Source: Clostridiales bacterium | GTDB taxonomy: Bacteria > Bacillota > Clostridia > Christensenellales > Borkfalkiaceae | Length of the DNA: 13,027 nt | Assembly (NCBI GenBank): GCA_003503945.1 | Contig: DOCD01000139.1 | Coordinates: 16,864 to 29,890 of the forward strand | Reading direction: 5' to 3' | In this document: in pieces, positions 1-5,854 of the stretch | How the letters are laid out: every line of letters starts with the position of its first letter | How positions within the stretch are numbered: the stretch's first letter is position 1 | Program-made: the position numbers and the translations under genes | The notes under the pieces: generated by a model | Told to the model about the DNA's origin: nothing | The model's input: only the letters and a program-made list of their open reading frames with translations | The model's database searches: none

Positions 1-39
1 AAGGCGAGCCGTATAGAAACAGCAGAAACAACTTAATAT

Positions 40-116
<77 letters not shown>

Positions 117-125
117 AAAGAGTAT

Positions 126-178
126 AATCCGAATTGTATCATCATTACAGGTGATTGGTTCGGATTTACTTTTTATTT
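126..178 (+). terminator. Terminator after tRNA-Arg
   Basis: AATCCGAA (126-133) pairs perfectly with TTCGGATT (159-166) around a 25-base loop, followed by the T-rich run ACTTTTTATTT. It lies ten bases after the tRNA and probably ends its transcript. Confidence 0.7.
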
Positions 179-186
179 AAGAGATT

Positions 187-225
187 AAAGAAGTAGAAGG
201 AATAACATTCCTTCTACTTCTTTTT
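187..225. terminator. Bidirectional hairpin terminator between tRNA-Arg and ccdA
   Basis: This is a perfect 17-bp stem (187-203 with 207-223) around the three bases AAC, followed on the plus strand by TTTTT. On the minus strand it lies 12 bases after the ccdA stop and is followed by CTTTAATC, a weaker T tract. It could stop both the tRNA transcript and the leftward redox operon. Confidence 0.85.
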
Positions 226-237
226 AAATTGCTTTTT

Positions 238-936
238 TCACCTCGCAAACGCACTATAAAATAAATATGCAGAAAAAGCTAATAATAAAATTCCCATAAT
301 TATCTTTATAACCTTGCTTGCCTTTTCAAATTTAGTTGAATGGGATAATTCATTTGCAAACCCGACAAAAGTACCTGCAATTATAATCAGAACGCTATGA
401 CCGAGAGAATACAGCAACAGCATTAAAATACCCATTATAATAGATTGCCCCGTAGAAACAACCGCTGTAATAGCAATAAGTACGGGTGTTGAACAGGGCG
501 ATGCAAATATCGCCCCGACCATTCCCATAACGAACGCACCGATTGCGCCTTTCATTTTACTTTTGCTACTTATGCCGCACTTTTGCGGAAATATATGTAT
601 TATGCCCCAAGTCTGCAAAGCCATTACGAACATAAGCACACCGAGTATTATATACCAATACATTTGTATGCCGAGAAACAACCTGCCGACCAATGCCGCA
701 ACTACGCCAAGAGCGGTAAACACGATAGCCATACCAATACAGAACATAAGCGAATAGAAAAAAGCTCGTTTTTTATTGTCAGTATAGCCACCCACATATC
801 CGATAATAAGGGGGACACTTGAAAGCGAGCAAGGCGTAAAAGACGTTAAAAGTCCCGCCGCTAACGAAACGAGTAATCCGATCCATAAGTTTTGACTTAA
901 AATCTCACTTAATGTTTGTAACCATGAATCTATCAT
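238..936 (-). CDS. CcdA-like thiol-disulfide electron transporter (cytochrome c biogenesis/DsbD family)
   Basis: This is a 232-residue polytopic membrane protein of the CcdA/DsbD transmembrane family. Such proteins carry electrons from cytoplasmic thioredoxin across the membrane to extracytoplasmic thiol oxidoreductases. The two signature cysteines are present in the expected contexts: Cys36 in TSFTPCSLSSVP and Cys148 in ASPCSTPVL. About six hydrophobic segments are spread over the protein, as is usual for CcdA. I start it at the ATG at 936, which overlaps the upstream thioredoxin stop as ATGA and follows GGTGG by five bases. A GTG at 945 would add three residues. It is the last gene of a three-gene leftward operon whose other members are extracytoplasmic thioredoxin-like proteins, so it most likely keeps them reduced. 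A strong hairpin follows it. Confidence 0.9.
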   Translation of the reverse strand: MIDSWLQTLSEILSQNLWIGLLVSLAAGLLTSFTPCSLSSVPLIIGYVGGYTDNKKRAFFYSLMFCIGMAIVFTALGVVAALVGRLFLGIQMYWYIILGVLMFVMALQTWGIIHIFPQKCGISSKSKMKGAIGAFVMGMVGAIFASPCSTPVLIAITAVVSTGQSIIMGILMLLLYSLGHSVLIIIAGTFVGFANELSHSTKFEKASKVIKIIMGILLLAFSAYLFYSAFAR

Positions 937-1361
937 TCTATCCACCGTAATTCCTTAAATATTTCTTCTATTTGTTCCTTTGTGTGGAATCCGACTACGC
1001 GCTTTTTTTCTCTGCCGTATTTATCAACAAATAAAAGCGTAGGCATTACGTTTACTTTATAGCCGTTTGCCATAGCTGCACCGTCTTGCGTATTAGTAAT
1101 ATCAAAGAACACAATGTCTATTGTATCGCCGTATTCTTCTCTTAATTCAGCTAATACAGGTTGCAATCGAATACAGGGCGAACAATTTGTACTTCCTAAA
1201 TCAAGCAATGCGTATTCGCCCGTAGGGGTATAGTGTTCGCCCTCAACGACTTCATGATTTGATAGAACTAACCAAGCAAAAAGACTAATGCCGCCTACAA
1301 CTGCAATCGCTATGCCTGTTATTATTAAAGCAAATTGATGCTTTACAAACCAATTTTTCAT
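933..1361 (-). CDS. Membrane-anchored thioredoxin-like protein (CSPC active site)
   Basis: This 142-residue protein has a short basic N-terminus, one hydrophobic segment (about residues 9-34), then a thioredoxin fold. The active site CSPC is at Cys60-Cys63, and the cis-proline of MPTLLF is Pro107. The topology implies an extracytoplasmic reductase or thiol-exchange domain tethered to the membrane. It is a paralog of the gene just upstream: both have the pattern LDLGS..C.PC..LQPVL, an FFD or FYD strand, and a GW or RW C-terminus. I start it at the ATG at 1361, which overlaps the upstream stop as TAATG. A TTG at 1370 would add three residues. It lacks a clear ribosome binding site of its own, so it is probably translationally coupled. 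The target proteins cannot be read from the sequence. Confidence 0.88.
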   Translation of the reverse strand: MKNWFVKHQFALIITGIAIAVVGGISLFAWLVLSNHEVVEGEHYTPTGEYALLDLGSTNCSPCIRLQPVLAELREEYGDTIDIVFFDITNTQDGAAMANGYKVNVMPTLLFVDKYGREKKRVVGFHTKEQIEEIFKELRWIE

Positions 1362-1756
1362 TATATCCAACCCAAACTTCGGAAAGCGGATTCTATTTCC
1401 GATTGCGATTGATAACCGACCATTCGCTTTACGACCTTTCCGTTTTTATCTAAAAAAATGAGCGTAGGTATCGTTGAAACATTATATTTGTTGGCGAGCT
1501 TTGCGCCTTCCGACGTTCTGTTCACGTCGTAAAACTTAACGCTGATTTTACCGCTGTATTTTGACCGCAGAGAAGATAATACAGGTTGCAAGTTGTCGCA
1601 AGGAACGCAACCCTTACTGCCCAAGTCCATAAGCGTATATTGTCCCGTTGTACCGCCGGTATCACTATTTGAACAACCTTTTACCGAAACACCGATAACA
1701 ACGCCTATAAGAGCAATAGCAACACACAAAACAATAATGACAACCTTTTTGTGCAT
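1361..1756 (-). CDS. Membrane-anchored thioredoxin-like protein (CVPC active site), 5' end frame-shifted
   Basis: A hydrophobic N-terminal segment (about residues 4-25) is followed by a thioredoxin fold with active site CVPC (Cys50-Cys53) and cis-proline Pro97 in TIPTLI. Cys28 follows VSVKG and might be lipidated, but the lysine makes a poor lipobox. The first in-frame ATG is at 1756, with only a weak GGTGG before it. The reading frame stays open upstream for about 24 more codons, to 1828, and encodes a very basic tail rich in K, R and E that ends in KLWWQ. This is typical of the cytoplasmic side of a membrane anchor, yet the stretch has no start codon in frame. The only well-placed ATG (1827-1825, behind AGGAGG) is one base out of frame. 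The gene was therefore probably longer, and lost one base just after its start. Confidence 0.85.
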   Translation of the reverse strand: MHKKVVIIVLCVAIALIGVVIGVSVKGCSNSDTGGTTGQYTLMDLGSKGCVPCDNLQPVLSSLRSKYSGKISVKFYDVNRTSEGAKLANKYNVSTIPTLIFLDKNGKVVKRMVGYQSQSEIESAFRSLGWI

Positions 1757-1824
1757 TTGCCACCAAAGTTTACGTTCACGCTTTTTGCGTTCTTTTTCTC
1801 GTTCGGCGACTTTGATATTTCGAT

Positions 1825-1843
1825 CATATAATGATTTCCTCCT
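1825..1843 (-). promoter_or_regulatory. AGGAGG ribosome binding site and ATG, out of frame with the gene behind it
   Basis: On the minus strand AGGAGG (1843-1838) precedes ATG (1827-1825) by ten bases. The site matches, by position in the repeat, the ribosome binding site of the relaxase in the right arm (GGAGG at 9369-9373). From this ATG translation runs ATG ATC GAA and reaches a stop after about 40 codons. The thioredoxin frame here reads GAT CGA AAT ATC. Adding one base in codon 2 would join the two frames. Confidence 0.75.
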
Positions 1844-1870
1844 GTAATGATTGTTTTTCCGTGTGGTCGA

Positions 1871-1885
1871 AAAGCCCCGCAGGGC
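1871..1885 (-). terminator. GC-rich hairpin before the ribosome binding site, left arm
   Basis: On the minus strand GCCC, a TGC loop and GGGGC are followed by TTTTCG. The right arm has the counterpart GCCC TTGCA GGGGGC followed by TATTTTG (9327-9346). It lies between the six-codon ORF and the next ribosome binding site, so it could attenuate expression of the gene behind it. Confidence 0.45.
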
Positions 1886-1911
1886 GAACGGAACTTATGA
1901 AGCGAAGCGGA

Positions 1912-1935
1912 ATAAGTGTAGTGAGCTACACTTAT
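1912..1935. other. Perfect 10-bp hairpin, candidate transfer-origin structure
   Basis: ATAAGTGTAG (1912-1921) and CTACACTTAT (1926-1935) form a perfect palindrome around TGAG. A second stem shares part of it: ACTTAT (1893-1898) with ATAAGT (1912-1917). The right arm has no counterpart at this point. The pMV158-type nick region, as I recall it, is also a short AGTATA-type inverted repeat around GTGTG, so this could be a nick hairpin. That is inference only. Confidence 0.35.
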
Positions 1936-1986
1936 GCTTGCCGATAAGTGATTTGCTCCGCAGTTGCTTTCCGTTTGCTTGCCATA

Positions 1987-2007
1987 TTATGGCGGTCTGT
2001 TTGTCAT
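1987..2007 (-). CDS. Six-codon ORF (MTNRPP), left arm
   Basis: A strong ribosome binding site, CGGAGGTAATCACT, precedes ATG ACA AAC AGA CCG CCA TAA. The right arm has the same arrangement with MTIRPL (9185-9205). After the stop the same frame stays open and reads YGKQTES, which resembles IGKQTVS in the right arm. It is therefore either a real micro-ORF or leader peptide, or the start of a decayed small gene. I cannot tell which. Confidence 0.35.
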   Translation of the reverse strand: MTNRPP

Positions 2008-2085
2008 AGTGATTACCTCCGAATTGTGATTATTTATATCTTTGTCCACGCAAGAAGAAGCGGGATAGATACCGAAAAAAGGCAT

Positions 2086-2121
2086 AAAAAAGCCGCTGAT
2101 ACTTTCCGTTATATCACCGAC
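2086..2121 (-). terminator. Rho-independent terminator, left arm
   Basis: On the minus strand GTCGGTGATA (2121-2112) pairs with TATCAGCGGC (2101-2092). The ten pairs include one G-U and one internal G-G mismatch, and TTTTTT follows. The right arm keeps the same stem and the same G-G mismatch (9071-9104). It would end transcripts that pass the structured RNA. Confidence 0.7.
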
Positions 2122-2129
2122 TTTCATTA

Positions 2130-2176
2130 TTGCGAGCCATTTGAACAGTAGAGTTTCCGATAGCGTTTAGTCGCAA
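2130..2176 (-). other. Stem-loop enclosing about 35 nt, left arm
   Basis: On the minus strand TTGCGA (2176-2171) pairs with TCGCAA (2135-2130). The right arm has an unrelated but equivalently placed stem, CTAACC (9027-9032) with GGTTAG (9063-9068), enclosing an inner AGCAA/TTGCT hairpin. The stretch between the RNA gene and the terminator thus keeps a fold rather than a sequence. Confidence 0.4.
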
Positions 2177-2236
2177 ATATTCAGTTGTCAGATTAGCGTT
2201 TTAATTCATATAGTTACCTCGTTTACGGAAAAAATG

Positions 2237-2281
2237 GTACACTTATAAAAGCCTATCACGGCTCACGAATTTTGCGTACAA
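2237..2281 (-). other. 45-nt block identical in both arms, left copy
   Basis: These 45 bases are identical, on the opposite strand, to 8931-8975, although the flanking sequence has diverged strongly. Inside it AGCC and GGCT can pair, and its ends TTGTAC and GTGTAC lie 3' of the RNA terminator. Such constraint suggests a protein-binding or nicking site, or an RNA element. Confidence 0.8.
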
Positions 2282-2283
2282 CT

Positions 2284-2423
2284 AAAAAACCTACGCTCTA
2301 TCCGTAAGCTAAGGCAAGGCGGCTCTGCCGCCCAAAACCTTCTGCCTTCTGTGGACGAACTCTTTAACCGTCCACCGCAGAACTCCTACCCCAAAAGGGT
2401 ATAATACGACCTTTGCCGTACAA
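2284..2423 (-). ncRNA. Structured leader RNA, left copy (about 140 nt)
   Basis: The predicted transcript starts about six bases after the TAAAAT box and ends at the hairpin CTTACG/CGTAGG followed by TTTTTT. Hairpins in order on the minus strand are TACG/CGTA (2420-2405), ACCC/GGGT (2400-2388), GTGGACG/CGTCCAC (2375-2351), GGGCGG/CCGCCT (2333-2317) and the terminator stem (2308-2290). The order matches the right copy, but several stems differ on both strands. I see no protein-coding frame with a start site. It is not a riboswitch or RNA class that I recognise. It may be a free RNA or an attenuating leader. Confidence 0.6.
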
Positions 2424-2428
2424 TATGA

Positions 2429-2457
2429 ATTTTATCACTATGACAGTATAAAGTCAA
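2429..2457 (-). promoter_or_regulatory. Outward promoter of the left arm
   Basis: The minus strand reads TTGACT (2457-2452), a 17-bp spacer, and TAAAAT (2434-2429). The right arm has the same boxes and spacing. It fires away from the recombinase and toward the thioredoxin-ccdA operon, for which no other promoter is obvious. Confidence 0.8.
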
Positions 2458-2500
2458 TAGATTATTAGAACAAATGTTTGCGATTTATGGGAAGTTTTGT

Positions 2501-2569
2501 CGAATAACAACGAGTCAAAATATAATTCCTTGATATTCGTTAAAAGTGTTGACTTATATTCGATAATCG
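2501..2569. promoter_or_regulatory. TATTCG repeats around the XRE promoter, candidate operator
   Basis: TATTCG occurs inverted at 2501-2506 and direct at 2534-2539 and 2557-2562. The last lies inside the promoter spacer and runs into the palindrome CGATAATCG (2561-2569). XRE regulators commonly repress their own promoter, so these are plausible binding sites for the protein encoded just downstream. Confidence 0.4.
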
Positions 2570-2577
2570 TTTATAAT
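2549..2577 (+). promoter_or_regulatory. Promoter of the XRE-recombinase pair
   Basis: TTGACT (2549-2554) and TATAAT (2572-2577) are separated by exactly 17 bp, close to the sigma-A consensus. The ribosome binding site AAGGAG (2585-2590) follows. It is divergent from the left-arm promoter. Confidence 0.88.
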
Positions 2578-2597
2578 AGTTTGCAAGGAGTGTGTTT

Positions 2598-2960
2598 ATG
2601 CAAGATAATATTATTGGTAAACGATTAAAACAATTAAGAGAGAGCGTAAAGCAATCGCAAGTTAAAATAGCGGCGTTGCTCGGCACTACGCAATCGGCAA
2701 TCAACCGCTATGAGAACGGTCATTCCGACGTGCCTAACGCTACTCTTTTGTGGTTTGCGAATTATTACGACGTTTCGCTTGACTATATCTTCGGTAGGTG
2801 CGACGAGCCGCAAGGCAAGTTGTTCGACTATCAACCGAAAGCGTTTGAGAACGACGAGCGTATGCAGGACTTTATAGAAATGTGTTTCGATCCGTCTTCT
2901 GCCGCTAATGCTAAACTTAAAGAAGCCGTATTAAAACTCTTAAAGGAACAACAGAAATGA
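2598..2960 (+). CDS. XRE-family helix-turn-helix regulator
   Basis: This is a 120-residue DNA-binding protein with an HTH_3/Cro-C1 domain at about residues 8-65. The helix-turn-helix lies in the stretch around SQVKIAALLGTTQSAINRYE, and the NxSLDYIFG motif that usually closes the domain appears as DVSLDYIFGR. The C-terminal 50 residues are a short, mostly helical tail with no recognised domain. I use the ATG at 2598, seven bases after AAGGAG. A GTG at 2592 would sit too close to that site. Its stop overlaps the start of the recombinase as ATGA, so the two are co-translated. In integrative elements such a gene beside the recombinase usually controls excision or its own operon, and that is the likely role here. 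Confidence 0.9.
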   Translation: MQDNIIGKRLKQLRESVKQSQVKIAALLGTTQSAINRYENGHSDVPNATLLWFANYYDVSLDYIFGRCDEPQGKLFDYQPKAFENDERMQDFIEMCFDPSSAANAKLKEAVLKLLKEQQK

Positions 2961-3391
2961 GAGCAGTAATTTACGCAAGATACAGTTCAGACAACCAAAC
3001 GGAAGCAAGTATCGAAGGGCAGCTCCGCGAGTGTATGGAATTTGCCGACCACGCAGGAATTGACATTATCAAGTCATACATAGACCGTGCGCTTTCCGCT
3101 AAATCGGACAACCGTCCCGAATTTCAGCAAATGATTAAGGACAGCTATAAACACGCTTTCGATTGCATTATCGTGTGGAAATTAGACCGCTTTTCCCGTA
3201 ACCGTTACGACAGCGCACACTACAAAGCACTACTCCGCAAGAACGGCGTAAAGGTTGTTTCCGCAAAAGAAGCGATTGCCGAAGGCTCGGAAGGCATACT
3301 CCTTGAATCGGTTTTGGAAGGGTATAAGCGTTCAAATGGACACAATAAGAATAAAATCAGAATTAAGCAGCCTAAATTTAATGTAAAGTAA
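2957..3391 (+). pseudogene. Serine recombinase, truncated after the catalytic domain
   Basis: Residues 1 to about 121 form the N-terminal catalytic domain of a large serine recombinase. They include YARYSS with the nucleophile Ser near residue 10, the EASIEGQ motif, and the conserved DRFSRNRYD arginine motif. Family members usually have around 500 residues or more and continue after LEGY into the recombinase and zinc-ribbon DNA-binding domains. Here homology stops near 3321-3329, and about 21 unrelated, basic residues follow before a stop. Without the DNA-binding part it is unlikely to catalyse site-specific integration or excision. The start overlaps the XRE stop. The break coincides with the start of the cargo region, so the cargo's arrival or a deletion probably removed the rest. 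Confidence 0.85.
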
Positions 3392-3425
3392 AAGTCGGGA
3401 CTCCTCGCGGAATCTCGGCTTTTTT
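3392..3425 (+). terminator. Terminator after the truncated recombinase
   Basis: Positions 3392-3404 pair with 3409-3421 (13 positions with one mismatch and G-U pairs) around TCGC, followed by TTTTT. It insulates the cargo operon from the recombinase transcript. Confidence 0.85.
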
Positions 3426-3459
3426 GTGTTAGCTAAACTTGAATAGCGCCCCTCATTAC

Positions 3460-3488
3460 TTGAAAAACGGTTGATTTTGTGCTATAAT
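3460..3488 (+). promoter_or_regulatory. Promoter of the four-gene cargo operon
   Basis: TTGAAA (3460-3465), a 17-bp spacer and TATAAT (3483-3488), then AAAGGAG six bases before the ATG at 3512. It is a strong, apparently unregulated promoter; I see no palindrome around it. Confidence 0.85.
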
Positions 3489-3511
3489 TTATAAATACAA
3501 AAGGAGCGATT

Positions 3512-4174
3512 ATGGTTGATATAAAAACTTGGATAACATCGTTTACAGAAAAAGTCGAGCAAACTTTTCCCAACCGCGTATGGTTTATAGGATTGCAAGG
3601 CAGTTACGGCAGAGGCGAAGCAACGGAAACGAGCGATATTGATGTTGTGGTTATTCTCGACGTACTGCGTATAGACGATTTGAAAGTCTATCGCGATATG
3701 CTCGATACATTGCCGAATAGAGATTTGATTTGCGGTTTTATTTCGGGTAAAAATGAACTTCTTAATTGGGAAACGAGCGACCTTTTCCAATTCTATTATG
3801 ATACAACACCAATTAAAGGCTCGCTTGATTGTTTACTTGAAACGATAGATAAACAAACCGTAAAGCGTGCTATACGCATTGGAGCGTGCAATATATATCA
3901 CGCCTGCGTTCACAATTTTGTCCACGAGAAAAGCGACGATATACTGCGCTCATTGTATAAGTCGGCTGCCTTTGTTTTGCAAGCGGTATGGTTTTATGAA
4001 ACGGGTAAATATATCAAATCAAAGGCTGAATTGCAAAATGCAATCACTCCGCCGTCTGCCGTACTAACAAATGTACAAGAGTTAAAGAACGGTGCAAGCG
4101 TGAAGTTTGAGGAAATGTCGGAGTTGCTACTGAATTGGGCAAAAACGATTATTGTAGGGTACAAAGAAAGATAA
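3512..4174 (+). CDS. Nucleotidyltransferase-domain protein (aminoglycoside-adenylyltransferase-like fold)
   Basis: This 220-residue protein belongs to the polymerase-beta-type nucleotidyltransferase superfamily. The signature G-S-Y-G-R-G-E (Gly30-Ser31) is followed by SDIDVVV, with the metal-binding aspartates Asp42 and Asp44. These enzymes transfer a nucleotide, usually AMP, to a small molecule, protein or RNA. The size and the N-terminal position of the motif resemble small aminoglycoside nucleotidyltransferases. The C-terminal half (residues about 100-220) is helical and I do not recognise it, so the substrate cannot be named. It is the first gene of the cargo operon and has the best ribosome binding site. 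An antibiotic-modifying role is possible but unproven. Confidence 0.8.
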   Translation: MVDIKTWITSFTEKVEQTFPNRVWFIGLQGSYGRGEATETSDIDVVVILDVLRIDDLKVYRDMLDTLPNRDLICGFISGKNELLNWETSDLFQFYYDTTPIKGSLDCLLETIDKQTVKRAIRIGACNIYHACVHNFVHEKSDDILRSLYKSAAFVLQAVWFYETGKYIKSKAELQNAITPPSAVLTNVQELKNGASVKFEEMSELLLNWAKTIIVGYKER

Positions 4175-4225
4175 TTTTCAATTTAACGTAGCGAAATTAA
4201 AAAAGAATATACAAGGTATTATAAA

Positions 4226-4936
4226 ATGAGATTTCAAACATTTGGCGACAAAAATAATAAGGCGGTTTTGCTGATTCATACTTTATTTACAAGCGCAGAT
4301 TTTTTTGCGCCTATAATGCCGTTGCTTGCAAATGACTATTATGTTATCGTGCCTACGTTGTCGGGGCATTACGAAAACTCTACGTTTATATCTACTGATG
4401 ACGAGATTAGACAAATCAAAGAGTTTTTGTCTGAAAATTACATTACGTCCCTTTATGCGGTTGCAGGATTTTCTTTGGGCGGAAACATTGCTTATGAGTT
4501 TTTTTGTAATAACGTAGAAATGATTGAAAAAGCAGTTATCGACAGCGCGCCGCTGTTTAATTTCCCGAAAATTGTAAAGAACCATTATCTTAAAAGTTAT
4601 ACTAAATGCTTAAAAAGAATTAAATCGGGCAAATATGATGCCGCCAAAGAATTAAATAAGTATTTTAACGGTATGGGAGAATACCAAAAGAATATTGCGC
4701 CAATTGTTTCGCAGGAAAGTCTAAACAGCCTTGTAGGAAGTTGTTTTGACACAAGAGTTTATAACTTACCGCAAAACAAAAAGAATAAAATTACGTTCAT
4801 TTACGGCAGTAAGGATATTGCCCGTTTGTGCAAGGTTAGGTTAAAAAAGTATAATATCCGTAAGATGAAAGGTTACGGACATTGCGGATTTTATCGAGAA
4901 AATCCCGTTGAGTGGGCTAAACAATTTATTCTATAA
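4226..4936 (+). CDS. Alpha/beta-hydrolase fold protein
   Basis: This 236-residue cytoplasmic hydrolase has a complete-looking catalytic triad. The nucleophile Ser83 is in the elbow GFSLGG, the acid is Asp197 in YGSKD, and His219 is in GYGHCGFY. The N-terminal strand VLLIHTLF would provide the oxyanion loop. Such enzymes cleave esters, lactones, thioesters or amides, and nothing here fixes the substrate. The cap region (about residues 100-165) is lysine-rich and helical. It lies 51 bases after the nucleotidyltransferase stop with no terminator between, so it is probably in the same transcript. Its ribosome binding site (AAGG nine bases before the ATG) is weak. The base composition is distinctly AT-rich; one 60-base line inside it has 14 G or C. 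Confidence 0.85.
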   Translation: MRFQTFGDKNNKAVLLIHTLFTSADFFAPIMPLLANDYYVIVPTLSGHYENSTFISTDDEIRQIKEFLSENYITSLYAVAGFSLGGNIAYEFFCNNVEMIEKAVIDSAPLFNFPKIVKNHYLKSYTKCLKRIKSGKYDAAKELNKYFNGMGEYQKNIAPIVSQESLNSLVGSCFDTRVYNLPQNKKNKITFIYGSKDIARLCKVRLKKYNIRKMKGYGHCGFYRENPVEWAKQFIL

Positions 4937-4975
4937 AGTAAGATAAATCAAACGAATACAAACACAAGTAAAACT

Positions 4976-5854
4976 ATGAATACTATATGGTCAAAATATA
5001 TACAAGGCGCAAAAACATTGTATTACAGTCGCAAATTGCGGTTTGATGACAAATTCGCAAGTCAATATAAAGCGTTATTCGATTTAGACGAAACACAGAA
5101 ACTGAAAATTCTTGAAATAGGTTGCGGTTCGGGTGCGCTTGCAGGCTCTCTCGCACGTTGGTATCCAAATGCCGAGATAATCGCCATTGACCGAGACAGC
5201 GAATTTATACGGTTTGCCAAAGAACACGAAACAGGCGTAAGTTTTATGGAAGCCGATATAGTTGCGCTTCCTTTTACCGATGAAAGTTTTGACGTCGTAA
5301 TCTCAAATACCGTTTATGAACATATAGAGCCTTCCGCATTTTACAAAGAACAACTACGCATATTGAAACCGAACGGCGTTTGTTTTGTGCTTTCTTCTCG
5401 CAGAGGTATTTCAGTCGCACCCGATTGTTACGCGCCTAACGATTTTGAAAAAGCGTTTTGGGAAAAAGTGAAACAATACGATAGTTCGATAGATAAATAT
5501 AACGTAGGCAAGTATTATTTGAACGAAGCGAAACTCCCTGCCGTTATGGAACAATATGGATTTAAGCAAATCAAAACGGGATATGTTGCCGTGATTTTAA
5601 CGCCTGATAATCCCGATACTACGCCCGAATTTGCGCGCGCGATAATCAATGCGGACAGATACTCGGCTATCGAGTCAATCGAATCGGTGGTAAATTCAAT
5701 GTCCGAACACTTTTCAAATCAAGAAATTTCCGAAATGAAACACACTATAAATAGCAAGTATGATTATCGCATAAAACAATACGAAAACAATATAAAGCAA
5801 TGGGACACAACCGTGTCAATAATTATGGTAATGCGCGGAGTAAAAGAAATATGA
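4976..5854 (+). CDS. Class I SAM-dependent methyltransferase
   Basis: The 292-residue protein has a Rossmann-type methyltransferase core. Motif I is LEIGCGSGA (residues about 46-54), the acidic ribose-binding residue is Asp72 in AIDRD, ADIVALPF is motif II-like, and DVVISNTVYEHIEP is the motif IV region. LRILKPNGVCFVLSS gives the next strand. This is the usual pattern of small-molecule methyltransferases (Methyltransf_11/25 type). The C-terminal 130 residues are extra and mostly helical, perhaps for substrate binding, and I do not recognise them. Its ribosome binding site is poor. It is 39 bases downstream of the hydrolase, and its stop overlaps the next start as ATGA, so it is part of the same operon. 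The substrate is unknown. Confidence 0.87.
   Translation: MNTIWSKYIQGAKTLYYSRKLRFDDKFASQYKALFDLDETQKLKILEIGCGSGALAGSLARWYPNAEIIAIDRDSEFIRFAKEHETGVSFMEADIVALPFTDESFDVVISNTVYEHIEPSAFYKEQLRILKPNGVCFVLSSRRGISVAPDCYAPNDFEKAFWEKVKQYDSSIDKYNVGKYYLNEAKLPAVMEQYGFKQIKTGYVAVILTPDNPDTTPEFARAIINADRYSAIESIESVVNSMSEHFSNQEISEMKHTINSKYDYRIKQYENNIKQWDTTVSIIMVMRGVKEI

Larger units (their letters stand above)
1838..2506 (-). repeat. Left arm of a long diverged inverted repeat (mobilization leader)
   Basis: Read on the minus strand, this stretch parallels 8673-9380 from end to end. Shared landmarks, in order, are TATTCGACAAAACTT, a TTGACT/TAAAAT promoter, a run of hairpins ending in T6, an identical 45-nt block, and a GTCGGTGA/TCAGCGGC terminator. 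These are followed by a TTGCGTGGAC block, the ribosome binding site CGGAGGTAAT before a six-codon ORF, a GCCC/GGGGC hairpin, and a GGAGG ribosome binding site. Blocks of near identity alternate with clearly diverged segments. Both copies read outward, away from the 6 kb between them. The arm contains no intact gene of normal size. Confidence 0.9.

Noticed and set aside
1948..2151. 67-residue plus-strand frame in the left arm
   Set aside because: It runs antisense to the leader, through the terminator and the ribosome binding site. A similar frame in the right arm (9091-9297, minus) reflects the repeat, not coding.
2284..2423. Group I/II intron or known riboswitch
   Set aside because: I see no intron-encoded protein, no domain V-like hairpin with AGC/GUU core, and no recognisable riboswitch consensus.
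3512..4174. Naming the nucleotidyltransferase as a specific aminoglycoside-resistance gene
   Set aside because: Only the N-terminal motif is shared; the C-terminal half does not let me assign a substrate or a known resistance class.
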